Of a DNA stretch of 64,000 bases, positions 34,746-45,256 are shown piece after piece. The notes beneath the pieces were generated by a model, which saw nothing but the letters and a program-made list of their open reading frames with translations, ran no database searches and was not told where the DNA came from. The stretch is from Neopestalotiopsis rosae (lineage: Eukaryota > Ascomycota > Sordariomycetes > Amphisphaeriales > Sporocadaceae), in assembly GCA_023078685.1 (NCBI GenBank), contig JALGAS010000012.1, positions 496,001 to 560,000 of the forward strand, read 5' to 3'. The stretch's first letter is position 1. Each line of letters starts with the position of its first letter. The position numbers were made by a program, and so were the translations under genes.

Positions 34746-37130
34746 ATGCAGGACCTTTCAGTCTCTGGGATCCCTACTGGGCCCTCTCAGGGCTCTGGCC
34801 GCTTTGGTCACTCTTCCAAGCCTTCCAACAGCGATACTGGTTTCTCTCACGGTGCTTTCACTTCCAACATTTCTGGATTCGCCGACCGACACCCTCGCCG
34901 TGGTAACATTCCCTCGATCAACACCCAGTCGATGAACCAGCAGCCGCCTCCTCCGACCAATGCTCAGGATATGACTACCCCCGGTACTGGTTTTGACATG
35001 CAGTTCACGCCTCTGCTCCCCTCTCAATTGCTTCTCGGCAGCCCGTTCCAGCCTGGTACTCCCGCTTTTGCCAACAACCAGTTCCAGAACCTGAACGGAT
35101 ACCAGCAGGGCCAGCAGCATGGCGGTCAGCACCAGAACAATGGCATGGGTAGCCCCGTCCAGCAGCCCATGTCGCCCCAGCAGTACCAGGCCATTGTCTC
35201 TCCTTCGACCTATGGTGCTCCTCAGTTCTTTGCTCCTCAGTCTCCCACTGGTGCCTACAGCAACATGGGCGGACAGATGCAGATGCAGCCTACTTCGCCT
35301 GTCCAGATGAGCCCTACTGCCATGGTCACTGGAACTAGCAGAACCGTTTACCTGGGTAACATTCCTCCTGACACGTCTGCTGAGGAGATTCTGGGCCACG
35401 TTCGTAGCGGACAAATTGAGTCCGTCCGCCTTCTTCCCGACAAGAACTGTGCTTTCATCTCTTTCCTCGATGCCAATGCTGCTACCCACTTCCACTCTGA
35501 TGCCATCTTGAAAAAGCTCTGCATCAAGGGCCAGGACATCAAGATTGGCTGGGGCAAGCCCTCTCAGGTCCCGACCTCGGTTGCTCTTGCTGTCCAGCAG
35601 TCTGGTGCTTCTCGCAATGTCTATCTCGGTAACCTTCCCGAAGAGATTACCGAGGAGGAACTGCGCGAGGACCTTGGAAAGTTTGGCGCGATTGACACCA
35701 TCAAGGTTGTCCGGGAGAAGAACATTGCCTTCATCCACTTCCTGTCTGTTGCTAATGCCATGAAGGCAGTTCAACAGCTGCCTCAGGAGCCTAAGTGGCA
35801 GTCTCCCCGCCGAGTGTACTACGGCAAGGATCGCTGCGCCTACGTCTCCAAGACTCAACAGCAAAATGCTGCGCAGTACCTGGGCATCAACCCCGGCTAT
35901 GCTCACATGCTTACTGGTGCAGACCGTGAAGTGATTTCCAGCGCTCTGGCTCAGCAGTCTGTTGCTGCAGCGGCTGTTGCTACCACGGCTGGCGGCATTA
36001 ACAACCTCGGCAACCGAACCATCTACCTGGGCAACATCCACCCGGAGACCACGATTGAAGAGATTTGCAACGTTGTTCGAGGAGGTCTGCTCCACCACAT
36101 CCGCTACATCCCCGACAAGCACATCTGCTTCGTTACCTTTATCGACCCGACTGCGGCCGCTTCGTTCTACGCTCTGAGCAACCTCCAAGGTCTCATGATC
36201 CACAACCGTCGCCTCAAGATTGGTTGGGGTAAGCACTCTGGCCCCCTGCCTCCTGCTATCGCCCTGGCTGTTAGTGGTGGTGCTTCGCGAAACGTCTACA
36301 TCGGTAACCTCGATGATACCTGGACCGAGGAGCGCCTGAGACAAGATTTCTCCGAATTCGGAGAGATTGAGTTGGTCAACACCCTGCGTGAAAAGAGCTG
36401 CGCCTTTGTCAACTTTACCAACATTGCCAATGCTATCAAGGCAATTGAGGCCATCAGAAGCAAGGAGGATTACCGAAAGTTCAAGGTCAACTTTGGCAAG
36501 GATCGTTGCGGCAACCAGCCTAGACAGCTTCAGCAGAACCAGAGCCAGTCGCCTCGTGACGGTGCTTCCCCGCCGCCCAACGGTGGCTCTAACGGAGTCT
36601 CCCCTACCGGCGCCACTTCACCCCAGTCCGCTGGCAGCGGCTCAAACATGTTTGGCAATGGAAACAACCCATTGACCATGTACCTGAGCCAAGTTTCTCA
36701 GCAGGCCCAGCAGCAGCAACACCAGCAGCACAACATTCTGAGCTCGCAACAAGCTGCTCTCTTTGGCACTGCTGCCTCGTCGCCAAATGAGCTTTCTTTG
36801 GACATTCCTCAGCAAAGCCACATGGGCCACGGCCAATCGGCAAGCATCTCTAACGGCTATGCTGGTTCCAATGGCACTCCCACTGCCACTACCATTGGTG
36901 GCCTGCTGGCCCCGGGACCTCGTGGATCTCACAACCGTGCCGTGAGTCTGCCCGTCTTCAACCCTGGTTTTGACAATGGCGGCAACAGCCCCGTCAGTGC
37001 TATTGGACACCCTGAAGGCGAGCGAAGAGGTCACCAGTATCAGTCGAGTTTCGGCGGTATGGGTTCCGGCTTTGGCTTGGCCATTCAGGGTGGCCTGAAC
37101 GGCTGGGTCGAGGAGGAGGTTGCCAACTAA
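34746..37130 (+). CDS. NRD1: Four-RRM RNA-binding protein, Nrd1/Msa2-type
   Basis: A single exon of 794 residues starting at [18 protein letters not shown], the first ATG in a frame that is open further upstream. The first about 195 residues are Gln/Asn/Pro/Ser rich. Four RRMs follow at about 198-272, 290-372, 424-498 and 514-600; each has RNP2 (TVYLGNI, NVYLGNL, TIYLGNI, NVYIGNL) and RNP1-like strands (NCAFISF, NIAFIHF, HICFVTF, SCAFVNF). The IGWGK motif after RRMs 1 and 3 and the YYGKDRC / NFGKDRC motif after RRMs 2 and 4 are the mark of fission-yeast Nrd1/Msa2, which binds mRNAs, is phosphorylated by MAP kinase and restrains sexual differentiation. The C-terminal 190 residues are low complexity with a Gln/His run. 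The regulatory role here is inferred. Confidence 0.92.
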   Translation: MQDLSVSGIPTGPSQGSGRFGHSSKPSNSDTGFSHGAFTSNISGFADRHPRRGNIPSINTQSMNQQPPPPTNAQDMTTPGTGFDMQFTPLLPSQLLLGSPFQPGTPAFANNQFQNLNGYQQGQQHGGQHQNNGMGSPVQQPMSPQQYQAIVSPSTYGAPQFFAPQSPTGAYSNMGGQMQMQPTSPVQMSPTAMVTGTSRTVYLGNIPPDTSAEEILGHVRSGQIESVRLLPDKNCAFISFLDANAATHFHSDAILKKLCIKGQDIKIGWGKPSQVPTSVALAVQQSGASRNVYLGNLPEEITEEELREDLGKFGAIDTIKVVREKNIAFIHFLSVANAMKAVQQLPQEPKWQSPRRVYYGKDRCAYVSKTQQQNAAQYLGINPGYAHMLTGADREVISSALAQQSVAAAAVATTAGGINNLGNRTIYLGNIHPETTIEEICNVVRGGLLHHIRYIPDKHICFVTFIDPTAAASFYALSNLQGLMIHNRRLKIGWGKHSGPLPPAIALAVSGGASRNVYIGNLDDTWTEERLRQDFSEFGEIELVNTLREKSCAFVNFTNIANAIKAIEAIRSKEDYRKFKVNFGKDRCGNQPRQLQQNQSQSPRDGASPPPNGGSNGVSPTGATSPQSAGSGSNMFGNGNNPLTMYLSQVSQQAQQQQHQQHNILSSQQAALFGTAASSPNELSLDIPQQSHMGHGQSASISNGYAGSNGTPTATTIGGLLAPGPRGSHNRAVSLPVFNPGFDNGGNSPVSAIGHPEGERRGHQYQSSFGGMGSGFGLAIQGGLNGWVEEEVAN

Positions 37131-38197
37131 GGAAAAATGTGCATGAGGCGGGCCAGGGAATGACTAATATGTTGTAATTATCGTCTTGATTTTCGCTACT
37201 CGGTTCTATCGGTTCCGTTGGTCCGGTGCGTTGTTTTTATATGATGTTTTGTAAAAACACTTGGCTCGTCTATTCCCTGGTCTGCTCATTCCAGTTTGTG
37301 GTGGCATACAATTTATGAAGAGAGGATCTAGAGAGAAATAATGTTCCCATGACTTCGTACTAGTTGTGGTTGATGTGGTTGATTTGGAAGGGTTGGCATA
37401 TATTCCCACCTTTGGCCAAGTACACATGAGAGATGGATGTCTGCAATTATGCACGGTTATGGAGTATAATAAATGATATGATACGTACTTTTTGAGTTTT
37501 GCTTTTAGGAACAAGAAGTGATGTGGTTCAAGTGCAGTAACAGGTGATTGCTGGATTCTCGTGAGGACTTCTCCATTTGCGGAAGACAGCATTGTGCTCG
37601 GTCTATATGAAACTGTTCCTTTTGATCATATCAAGTGCTGAGTTGCTCTGATGATAGAACTACTATTCTGCCTTTATATGGGCAATATCTTGTGCGACAA
37701 ACAGACCGAATAAGGACTTGCTAAACGCTCAAAAGGCAAATGCCAAAAGGTAAATGAGGGTGCCGCTTATCGGCCCCTTGCAGATTCAATCCGAATTGAG
37801 TTTCTGAAATGTATAGTATTTGGAAGAATGTTTATTCATGACTGATACTGATCATACCCTTGAGACAGATATGAAGCTCAGCTCGGGCCTACCTGCACCT
37901 GCTCACCACCGCAGTTCGGCGGCCCAAGCCTGGAGATTAGGGTGAGTCACTCGCAGCCAATCAATCCGCTATCAATAGAAGCGATTTGGTAAGTATGAAA
38001 GCACCCCACCATTCTATTCAACCCATTCATCCCACTTGTCCCTCCTTCGATTCACTCACTACACATTTCTACTGTTTTGCCCCGCAACACCACAAAAAAG
38101 TGTCATTGCCGACTGAATCTGCCAAGCGATAGGCGGTTATTCGACCTCTTTCACGCTCTTCAAGTCGAACAATTGGGCATAGAAACACACCGCGACC
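37131..38197. other. Intergenic region between NRD1 and DPS1
   Basis: 3' untranslated sequence of NRD1 followed by the promoter of the aspartyl-tRNA synthetase. The last 200 bases before the ATG are C/T/A rich. No gene supported. Confidence 0.5.
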
Positions 38198-40113
38198 ATG
38201 GCCGCAGTTCAAGAACTGGCCTCGCGCGTCAAGGACGCCGTTGTCGGCGGTGAAACTGTCTTCGTCGACACTGATGCTGTACGAGTGCCACCCTGTTGAA
38301 GCTTTGCATTGTACTTTCTTCTTGACCCATGGCAGCCACTGACACTGCGAAATTAATAGGGCGCCGACGACGAGACTGCCGATGGCACCGAGTCCAAGCC
38401 GTACAAGTCTCTCACCCACGCCTACATTCAGAACATTGACAAGCCCACACCGAAATACCAGATCCGCGCCTCAGTGACCGGTCCCGTAGCCGAGGGCGAG
38501 GACGCCTCTGTGCGCCAGCAGTGGAAGGACCCCGCCAAGAGTGCCGTCAAGAAGGCCGACAGTGCCGTGACCGCGCACAAGAAGAAGCTCCAGAAGCAGG
38601 CGCAGGTCGCTGCCGAGGAGGAGAAGCAAAGACAGGCCCGTCTGGCCAACCTGGAGGATGCCAAGAAGATTGTCCTCAAGGAGGACTCGTCCCTGCCCGA
38701 GGCTGTCAAGATTAAGATTGGCCGCAAGGACATTGAGCTGGGCGAGGGCGACAAGAAGGGCACAAGAGTCAAGGTCCTCGGTCGCATTCACCGTCTGAGA
38801 GCGCAGAAGCAGGCCACCTTTATTACCCTGGTGGACGGATACGGTCACTTGCAGTGTGTTCTCCAGGCCGGCGACCTGACTAAGACCTACGATGCTCTGA
38901 CCTTTGCTCAGGGTACTTCCCTGGCTCTTTACGGTGAGATGCGCAAGCTGCCCGAGGGCGCCACCGCCCCTGACGGCAGAGAACTGCTCGTCGACTACTA
39001 CGAGGTCTTGGGTGCATCGCCCAGTGACCAAGATGCCATCACCAACAGAGTTTCGTCGCAGCAGAACCAGTGGGATCCCCAAATGTTGGACCAGCGCCAC
39101 CTGGTACTGCGTGGAGACAACGCTTCGTCCCTCATGAAGATCAGAGCTGCCGTTGAGCGTGCTTTCCAAAAGGTCTACGACGACCTCGAGTTGACCAAGG
39201 TCTCGCCTCCTGCTCTGGTCCAGACCCAGGTCGAGGGTGGTGCGACTCTCTTCAGCGCTCCCTACTATGATGAGACTGCCTACCTCACCCAGTCGTCTCA
39301 GCTCTACCTCGAGACTGTGCTCCCCAGTCTGGGAGACGTCTACTGTATCGAGAAGTCTTTCCGTGCCGAGAAGTCGCTGACCCGTCGCCACTTGTCCGAG
39401 TACACTCACGTCGAAGCTGAGCTCGACTACATAGAGTTCACTGATCTCCTCGACCACTTGGAGGAGGTTATCTGCCGTGTCATTGACATTGTCCTCGAGA
39501 ACCCCACCATCGCTGGATACCTTAAGGAGCTCAACCCTACCTTCCAGAAGCCTTCGCGCCCCTTTATGCGCATGAAGTACACTGATGCCATTGACTGGCT
39601 CAACGCCCAGGATCCTCCCATCCCCAACGAGGAGGGCAACCCCCACGTCTTTGGTGACGATATTGCCGAGGCCGCCGAGCGCAAGATGACCGACGCCATC
39701 AACCGACCCATCTTCCTCACCCACTTCCCCGTCGAGATCAAGGCTTTCTACATGAAGAAGGACCCCGCCGACCTGCGCGTGACTGAGAGTGTGGACTGCT
39801 TGATGCCCGGTGTTGGTGAGATTGTTGGTGGATCCATGAGAATGGAGGGCTACGATGAGCTCCTTGAGGCATACAAGAAGCAGGGCATTGACTCCAAGGA
39901 CTACTACTGGTACACTGACCAGAGAAAGTAAGTTTTTATTTTTCCATTGAACCATTGTGATAACAATACTGACCAAAATTCCTCAGGTACGGAACCTCGC
40001 CCCACGGTGGTTACGGTCTTGGACTCGAACGTTTCCTGGCCTGGATAGCCAACCAGCACACTGTCAGGACAACCTGCTTGTACCCTCGCTTCATGGGTCG
40101 CTGCAAGCCTTAG
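38198..40113 (+). CDS. DPS1: Aspartyl-tRNA synthetase, cytosolic
   Basis: Three exons (38198-38278, 38360-39927, 39987-40113) encode 591 residues. The enzyme attaches aspartate to tRNA-Asp in the cytosol. After a charged Lys/Ala/Glu-rich N-terminal extension (about 70-130, tRNA-binding in the yeast enzyme) comes the OB-fold anticodon domain ([20 protein letters not shown] at about 158-178). Class II motif 2 is [20 protein letters not shown], and motif 3, [11 protein letters not shown], is encoded in the last exon and completed by the 3' splice junction. The last residues (FMGRCKP, preceded by YPR) match the usual eukaryotic C-terminus. Start context accATGg is strong. Length and the extension identify the cytosolic rather than the mitochondrial form. 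Confidence 0.96.
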
Positions 40114-40661
40114 ATAGATTAATTTTGCTGAAGTGGCTCTACAGTGGTGCAGTGCTCACTCTTATGAATAGAAAACAAATAGATATCAAATTCAGTCCTA
40201 TCGCGATTTCTCTGTGGGTACATTGGCAAAGAACCCTACGTGTGCAGTTGTCTTCGAAAGTGTCGTTTTACAGTATTTCCTTTGTCAGTAGATCATAAGG
40301 GTATGACCGGGGGACAGAACAGCAACTTGAAATCTGGTAGAAGCTGCTCTGCATACAGAATCCCTCCACCGTGCCTCTTGCACGAGAGGCAAAAACAAAT
40401 CACAGCCATTGGCGAAACGAACTCATCCCGGGAAACAAAAAGATGGATTTCCAATGCAGATATTTTTCAATCTAAAAATACACAACAAAATTCATTACTG
40501 ACCCTAGGATGTCTTGTTGCGCGTTAAATAGAGTTAATTCGTACTCAAGTCGCCTCGGAGATGTAGAACAGCCCAGACGCCTGCTGCTTTCTACTTTCGC
40601 ATGTCCATTACGTTCTATCATGTTCTTATTCTATGAACTATCTTTGTCCATGGCCTATTCC
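40114..40661. other. Convergent intergenic region
   Basis: Lies between the ends of DPS1 and the NLR-like gene. Nothing supported beyond short frames. This is where the accessory island 40.6-53 kb begins. Confidence 0.5.
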
Positions 40662-43600
40662 TTATTCAGTATATTCACGTAAAAGTCCCATATATGGGAA
40701 GCGGCTTCTTTCCGGATCATCAAGGCTCTGATATAGATAGCGAAGGCTCACTCCGCGCAATGCTGCTGCGGTCAATCCGGGGAAAACAAGACTCTGACGC
40801 ATATCTGGCTCATACTCTCCATCACGTAGGCCCATACTGAGAAGTCCTGCATGTTCGAAAAGGCATAGGTGCCGAGCCTGTGATTTGTAATCCTGTGTGA
40901 GCTGTAGCCACGCTCTGCTCCGCGATCCTTTATATATTGCACAATATTCCCAAAGTGACATTTGAGGCTTAAGGGTAAATTGTGTATCGAACATGTCATT
41001 CATGTCTCCGAAATCTGCGGCAGGGTAACTGAGCAGGAGCTTTGCCATCTGTCGCAGCATTGTATCCGTAATCTCCCCAGAAGGAAGCGCCGTTGCGATG
41101 ATGACGAACGGGGAGCTCCCAGGGTGCTTGAAGTTCCAACCGACGCCAGCAGCAGGTTTGACATCAAGGATAGTTAGGGTTGGCTTCGCCCATACTTTTA
41201 TTCTTCCCTCAAGTCCCTCCGGGTCAACAGATGATATGACTTTTCGCAGCATGCGTGGTCGATTGGTTCGATCCTTAGCAACCCGCTGACCGACTGCTGC
41301 CAGAGTGACGAGCTCACCCCAATATTCGCTGGTGTGTCTGTCAAACGAATGGAGTTCTGGATAATATAGGTTTTGAGTGATGTACACAATCGCACGAAAA
41401 AGCCAAGACTCGCTGTCATGCAAAGGCCCAAATGATGCGGCCCTATGTAGACGTGGCATGATTGGCGTCCGTTCTAATGTGGACGAGTCGTGAGCATCCG
41501 ATGGTCCTGGCGCAGCATTTTTTTCTCGATCCTCAGAATTGACCGCTTTAGGTGAGGTCTTGGAGACAAAACCTGGCGAGAAATCCACATCGGGATCGCT
41601 TGGTCCGTTCGTGAGAGCCGTGGTTGAAGCATTCCGATCACTTCTGTCTTCAATCTCGGTAATTATCTTTATCGTATCTGCCTGGCTTTCGTCATCCATG
41701 AAGCACCACTGAGAATCATGCCGCCACCATATGGTATCATCACCAAGACAAGCTTCCAAGTGATCAATCAGGTTAGATTGCCCCCATGCGCTCATATTGT
41801 AAGTTTTCCGGGCAGAAGGGTCAGCATCCCAACCACGTTCGCATTCTCGAAAGTACGAGAAGACTTTTTTGCGACTACCGGATATACATGGATGTGGCTG
41901 ACGCGCGTGAAGACAGGCGAAAGCTAACAAATAATAGCCGGGCGGGATGAAACTCCGAGGCCCGTCAAGACTGGGTTCTGGCAGCCCTTTAATACCGGCT
42001 CGGACGAAATCCTGAACTGTTTGATGGATGAATTGGACTGAAGAAATTGTGACAAGCTCCTGTTGATGAGAATCATTACTTGAGGTAGATGAAATGTGAA
42101 TCTCCTCTATCAGCCCCCCAGAGCGACTGGCTAGCCATGCCAACGTCTGTTGTGAAGCTTGGAAGTCTTCTAAAGGTTCATGACCAATGCATTTTTGTGT
42201 AACCACATACAACTCGGTCAGTGTGAGTGCCGTTTGACTACTAAACAGAACTTTCAGTGCCATCTCGAGTTCTTGCCAGTAATCCTTCGGGATTCGCGTG
42301 ACAGTATACTCGTACAGATTCTGGAGCTCCTCGGGATATTCGAGGATCTTCTCCCTTAGTACTTCGATTGAGGTTCCGTCGGTGATATGGCGACGTAAGT
42401 TGTCGACGACTACTCGAACCCATACAAACACGCCGTTGGCTCTACCAATGATCTCGTTTACCAACTGCTGGGAATCTCTTGGGTGTGCGACAGGAAGGTC
42501 CAAACTTTGCAATGGCTCCTCCAAAAGAGCAGAGGCATATAATCGAATGTCGTTGGCCGTGAAGTCGTGTATGGCAAATGACGGTATTCGAGAGTCGCCA
42601 CCCAATTCCTTTTTGAAAAGGGGCCATGACCTGCTAGCCAAGCACATCTTCAATACCGGAGAATGTGGGTTCTTCGCCGTCAACTCATATTCGCTAGACA
42701 GTCGCTTGATAAGCTTCATCATTGTCTCGTTTTCTTGCTGAATTTGATTCTCGTCGAGAGCATCAATAAAAAGAAACACTCGATTCCTGAGCGTCTTGGG
42801 ACTCGTGGTGAGCTTTGGTATTTGCAAGAAACTCTCAGCCAGACTTTCCAGGTCCCACTCGCAAGGAACCAGCATTTTAATCTTCCGATCATAGATTGGT
42901 CTGATCTGTGCATAGAAGCTAGGGAACTGCTGAAGCAATTGGTATAATAATTCCTTCAGCATCCCCTTCAGACTCTTCTGTACTGTTGACTTCCCGCGGA
43001 GATGGAAAAAATATGCCATGGGATACCCGGAAGATTTCGGCAATAGGTCAAGGGTACGCTCGTTTTCGAGCGCAAATCGCATCAATGTGGATTTGCCCGA
43101 GCCTGGCCGCCCTGTGATCCAAAAAAGCGGCCCAAACTGTTGTGTTTCATCTCGCAGCCATTTGGAAAACCGTACTTTTTCTGTAAACAGCCACTCAAAA
43201 CTACTCGGGTTTGTCTGGGTCACCTGGTGGACCCCTTCCACTCGGAGTCGTGCATCTGCGTCGTGGAGCGTTGCCAGACACTCTAGGTATGAAGGATTCC
43301 CTAAAAAGTAATGTGATTAACTATTGTATCTTAGGCTCGGGGTATCTCATTGACTGACTCTCAGAATCGCTTTCTATATCTTTCACCCATCCGCTCAAGA
43401 CGTTGCTGACCTTCACAAAACCATCATCTCGAGTGCTTGCGTACTTAGCAATTTGCCTATGGTCTCCGGAGATGCTTCCCCAATCCTCTTTGATGTGCCT
43501 GATCCTAGCAGAGTCTGCCGGTACAATCTGCATGCCGACAACACCAAATCGAATCTGTTTCTCCTCGGCGAAAGACCACATTCGCAACGAATTGGTCTTT

Positions 43601-44427
43601 TCCAAAGTTTCGCAGAATTCCGTTGATAGCTGGTCTAGTGATTCGGAGTTTCTTTCGAGGGCAGTCAACAGTTTTATATTGGCACTCTGGAAGGCGACTG
43701 TTTTGCCAAGACGAAGTGCTGTGCGGCCATAGGTTGCAGCGCTTGATCCATGGTGAGGTGTTCCAAGAAAGATGATACCGCGAGTATAGCCGAGAACCCG
43801 ATTCTTCTTGGGATCAGTGCTGGTAGCAGATTGATTGAGAGCCTCTGAATGTTAGCACAACTGCTGTTGATCTACGTGGACTTTCTTTAATCTTACCTGC
43901 TTCGCCACGAGACCCCCGAGACTGTGAGCAACAAAAATGATTGGCAGCGGCTATAATATTAGTTAGACTCAACCCGTCACTGTAAGAGAGAACTCATACC
44001 TCGGGTGTCTGTTCTAGCAAATTGATAGATGCGTTTAATAAATTCCGTGCGTGTTGGAACAGACTGTTGAGCCCAGCCGCCCCCATGAACTTTCCAATGT
44101 CCGCATCGTATCCAAACGTGAATATGCGTACATTGTTGATGGACAGAGGTAAGAGCTCTTGGGTCCAAAAAACCTTCTTCTCTCCCTTCTTATTAAGGGT
44201 GTTTTGGTTTGTGGATGAACCATTTGCCGTCTGCACCGACGATTCTGCATCAGATTTCTGCCTCTTTGCGGAAAAGGACTTCCTCGGCCCTCCAAATAGA
44301 CCGTGGACAAAACAGATGCTGGGACTTGTCAGGCTACATCGAATGGAATAGTCAGCCGGAACACTTACTTTGCGACCGCCTCAACTCCTTCTGGAGGCGA
44401 GTACACCTCTTGAAGACCGATATCCAT
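40662..44427 (-). CDS. NLR-like protein: alpha/beta hydrolase (SesB-type) - NACHT NTPase, no recognisable repeat domain
   Basis: Five exons (44427-44369, 44318-44000, 43950-43897, 43842-43359, 43300-40662) encode 1184 residues. N-terminal hydrolase: oxyanion strand CFVHGLFGG at 22-30, nucleophile Ser136 in VAHSLGGL, LGTPHHGS at 170-177 and a candidate catalytic His282 in SGDHRQIAKYAS. This is the lipase-like SesB module found at the front of many fungal NLRs. A linker ending in PSSFEWLF leads to the NACHT domain: Walker A GRPGSGKST at 369-377, Walker B FLFIDALDE at 481-489, and a CLASR sensor-like strand. From about residue 780 the protein is a Ser/Asp-rich linker and then a globular part with no WD40, ankyrin or TPR periodicity. 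All key residues and splice sites are intact. Known relatives trigger self/non-self cell death on oligomerisation; that function here is inferred. The third intron ends in CAGAG, and the second AG must be used. Confidence 0.87.
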
Positions 44428-45256
44428 TGTTGATGAATATCATGGTGATTCACAAAGAAGATACGTAGAGAAATTTTCCTTGAAATCGTCCTCTGCTCAG
44501 CCTCATTGGCACCCCTGACCTCTACTTCCAGGGCGACGCGGGGTGACTGACATGGACGCGTCCTATAGGTTCGTGCTCCCACACCACTTGCTGAAAAGAG
44601 CGACACATTACACGTGATCGAATTGCTCTCCAGCTTTGTTGGAAATCACTTTGCCTGATACGGGTTTTGGCGCCATGTCACTGGCATGATTCTAAATTTC
44701 CTGGGGGCATGAATGTCAGCCATGGCAAACTGAATATTGAGTACATGACGCGAAATTGCCTGTTCAGCATCTGCGGCGTTTGACACCTATTGAACCTGAC
44801 TTGCTCGCGTGTGGGCATCCTGATAGCTGTAGCAATTGTGCTTTCTTATTCTGCGGCCGACCTCTGACCTGATCGAGCCTCGGACCGACACGAGTTGGCA
44901 AGTATTCGGAACGTTGAGGTTCCGGTACTTTGTCAAGATGGGTCATGATTAGTCAAGAAACATTCCGCCAGTGGGCCATCGGGTAGAGATCCGGGTTCGG
45001 GTGATACGATTGTCGAGGCATGGACAGAGTACATAAATCAATAAGTCGCGTCTGCAAAGATCTAGGGAGAAAAGGAATTTTTACGGCCAGGCTGCAGCAA
45101 CAACGTCTGCAATAAATTAAGTCACCGCGGCCCTTCGTGTTTCAGTACTTGAACGTTGTAGTCCCTGCATCTTTCGTCGCTTCTTGCCCTGCTCACTGCC
45201 TTTCTGGCTCCTCTTCTCCCTCCCATCTGGAAATTCTCAATTACACTCAATGAGAA
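44428..45256. promoter_or_regulatory. Shared divergent promoter of the NLR-like and HET-domain genes
   Basis: 829 bp between two start codons pointing away from each other. Each start is overlapped by a short out-of-frame upstream ORF (minus strand 44443-44381; plus strand 45250-45279). The last 130 bp before the HET gene are CT-rich (around 45160-45235), fitting a transcription start there. No named factor site is assigned. Confidence 0.55.

Noticed and set aside
34758..36344. 528-codon open frame antisense to NRD1
   Set aside because: It mirrors the codon bias of the sense gene; its product is a Val/Leu/Arg/Ser-rich string without a domain.
38471..39976. 501-codon open frame antisense to DPS1
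   Set aside because: Same cause: strong third-position bias in the synthetase gene leaves the opposite frame free of stops. Leu/Val/Gly-rich without a fold.
41255..41285. GGTTCGATCC-like tRNA B box
   Set aside because: It lies within the NACHT gene; no A box or acceptor stem pairing around it.
43321..43842. Apparent stop between the hydrolase and NACHT parts, suggesting a broken gene
   Set aside because: The stop lies inside a 58 bp intron (43301-43358) with GT..AG ends; splicing restores a family-like linker and a full open frame.
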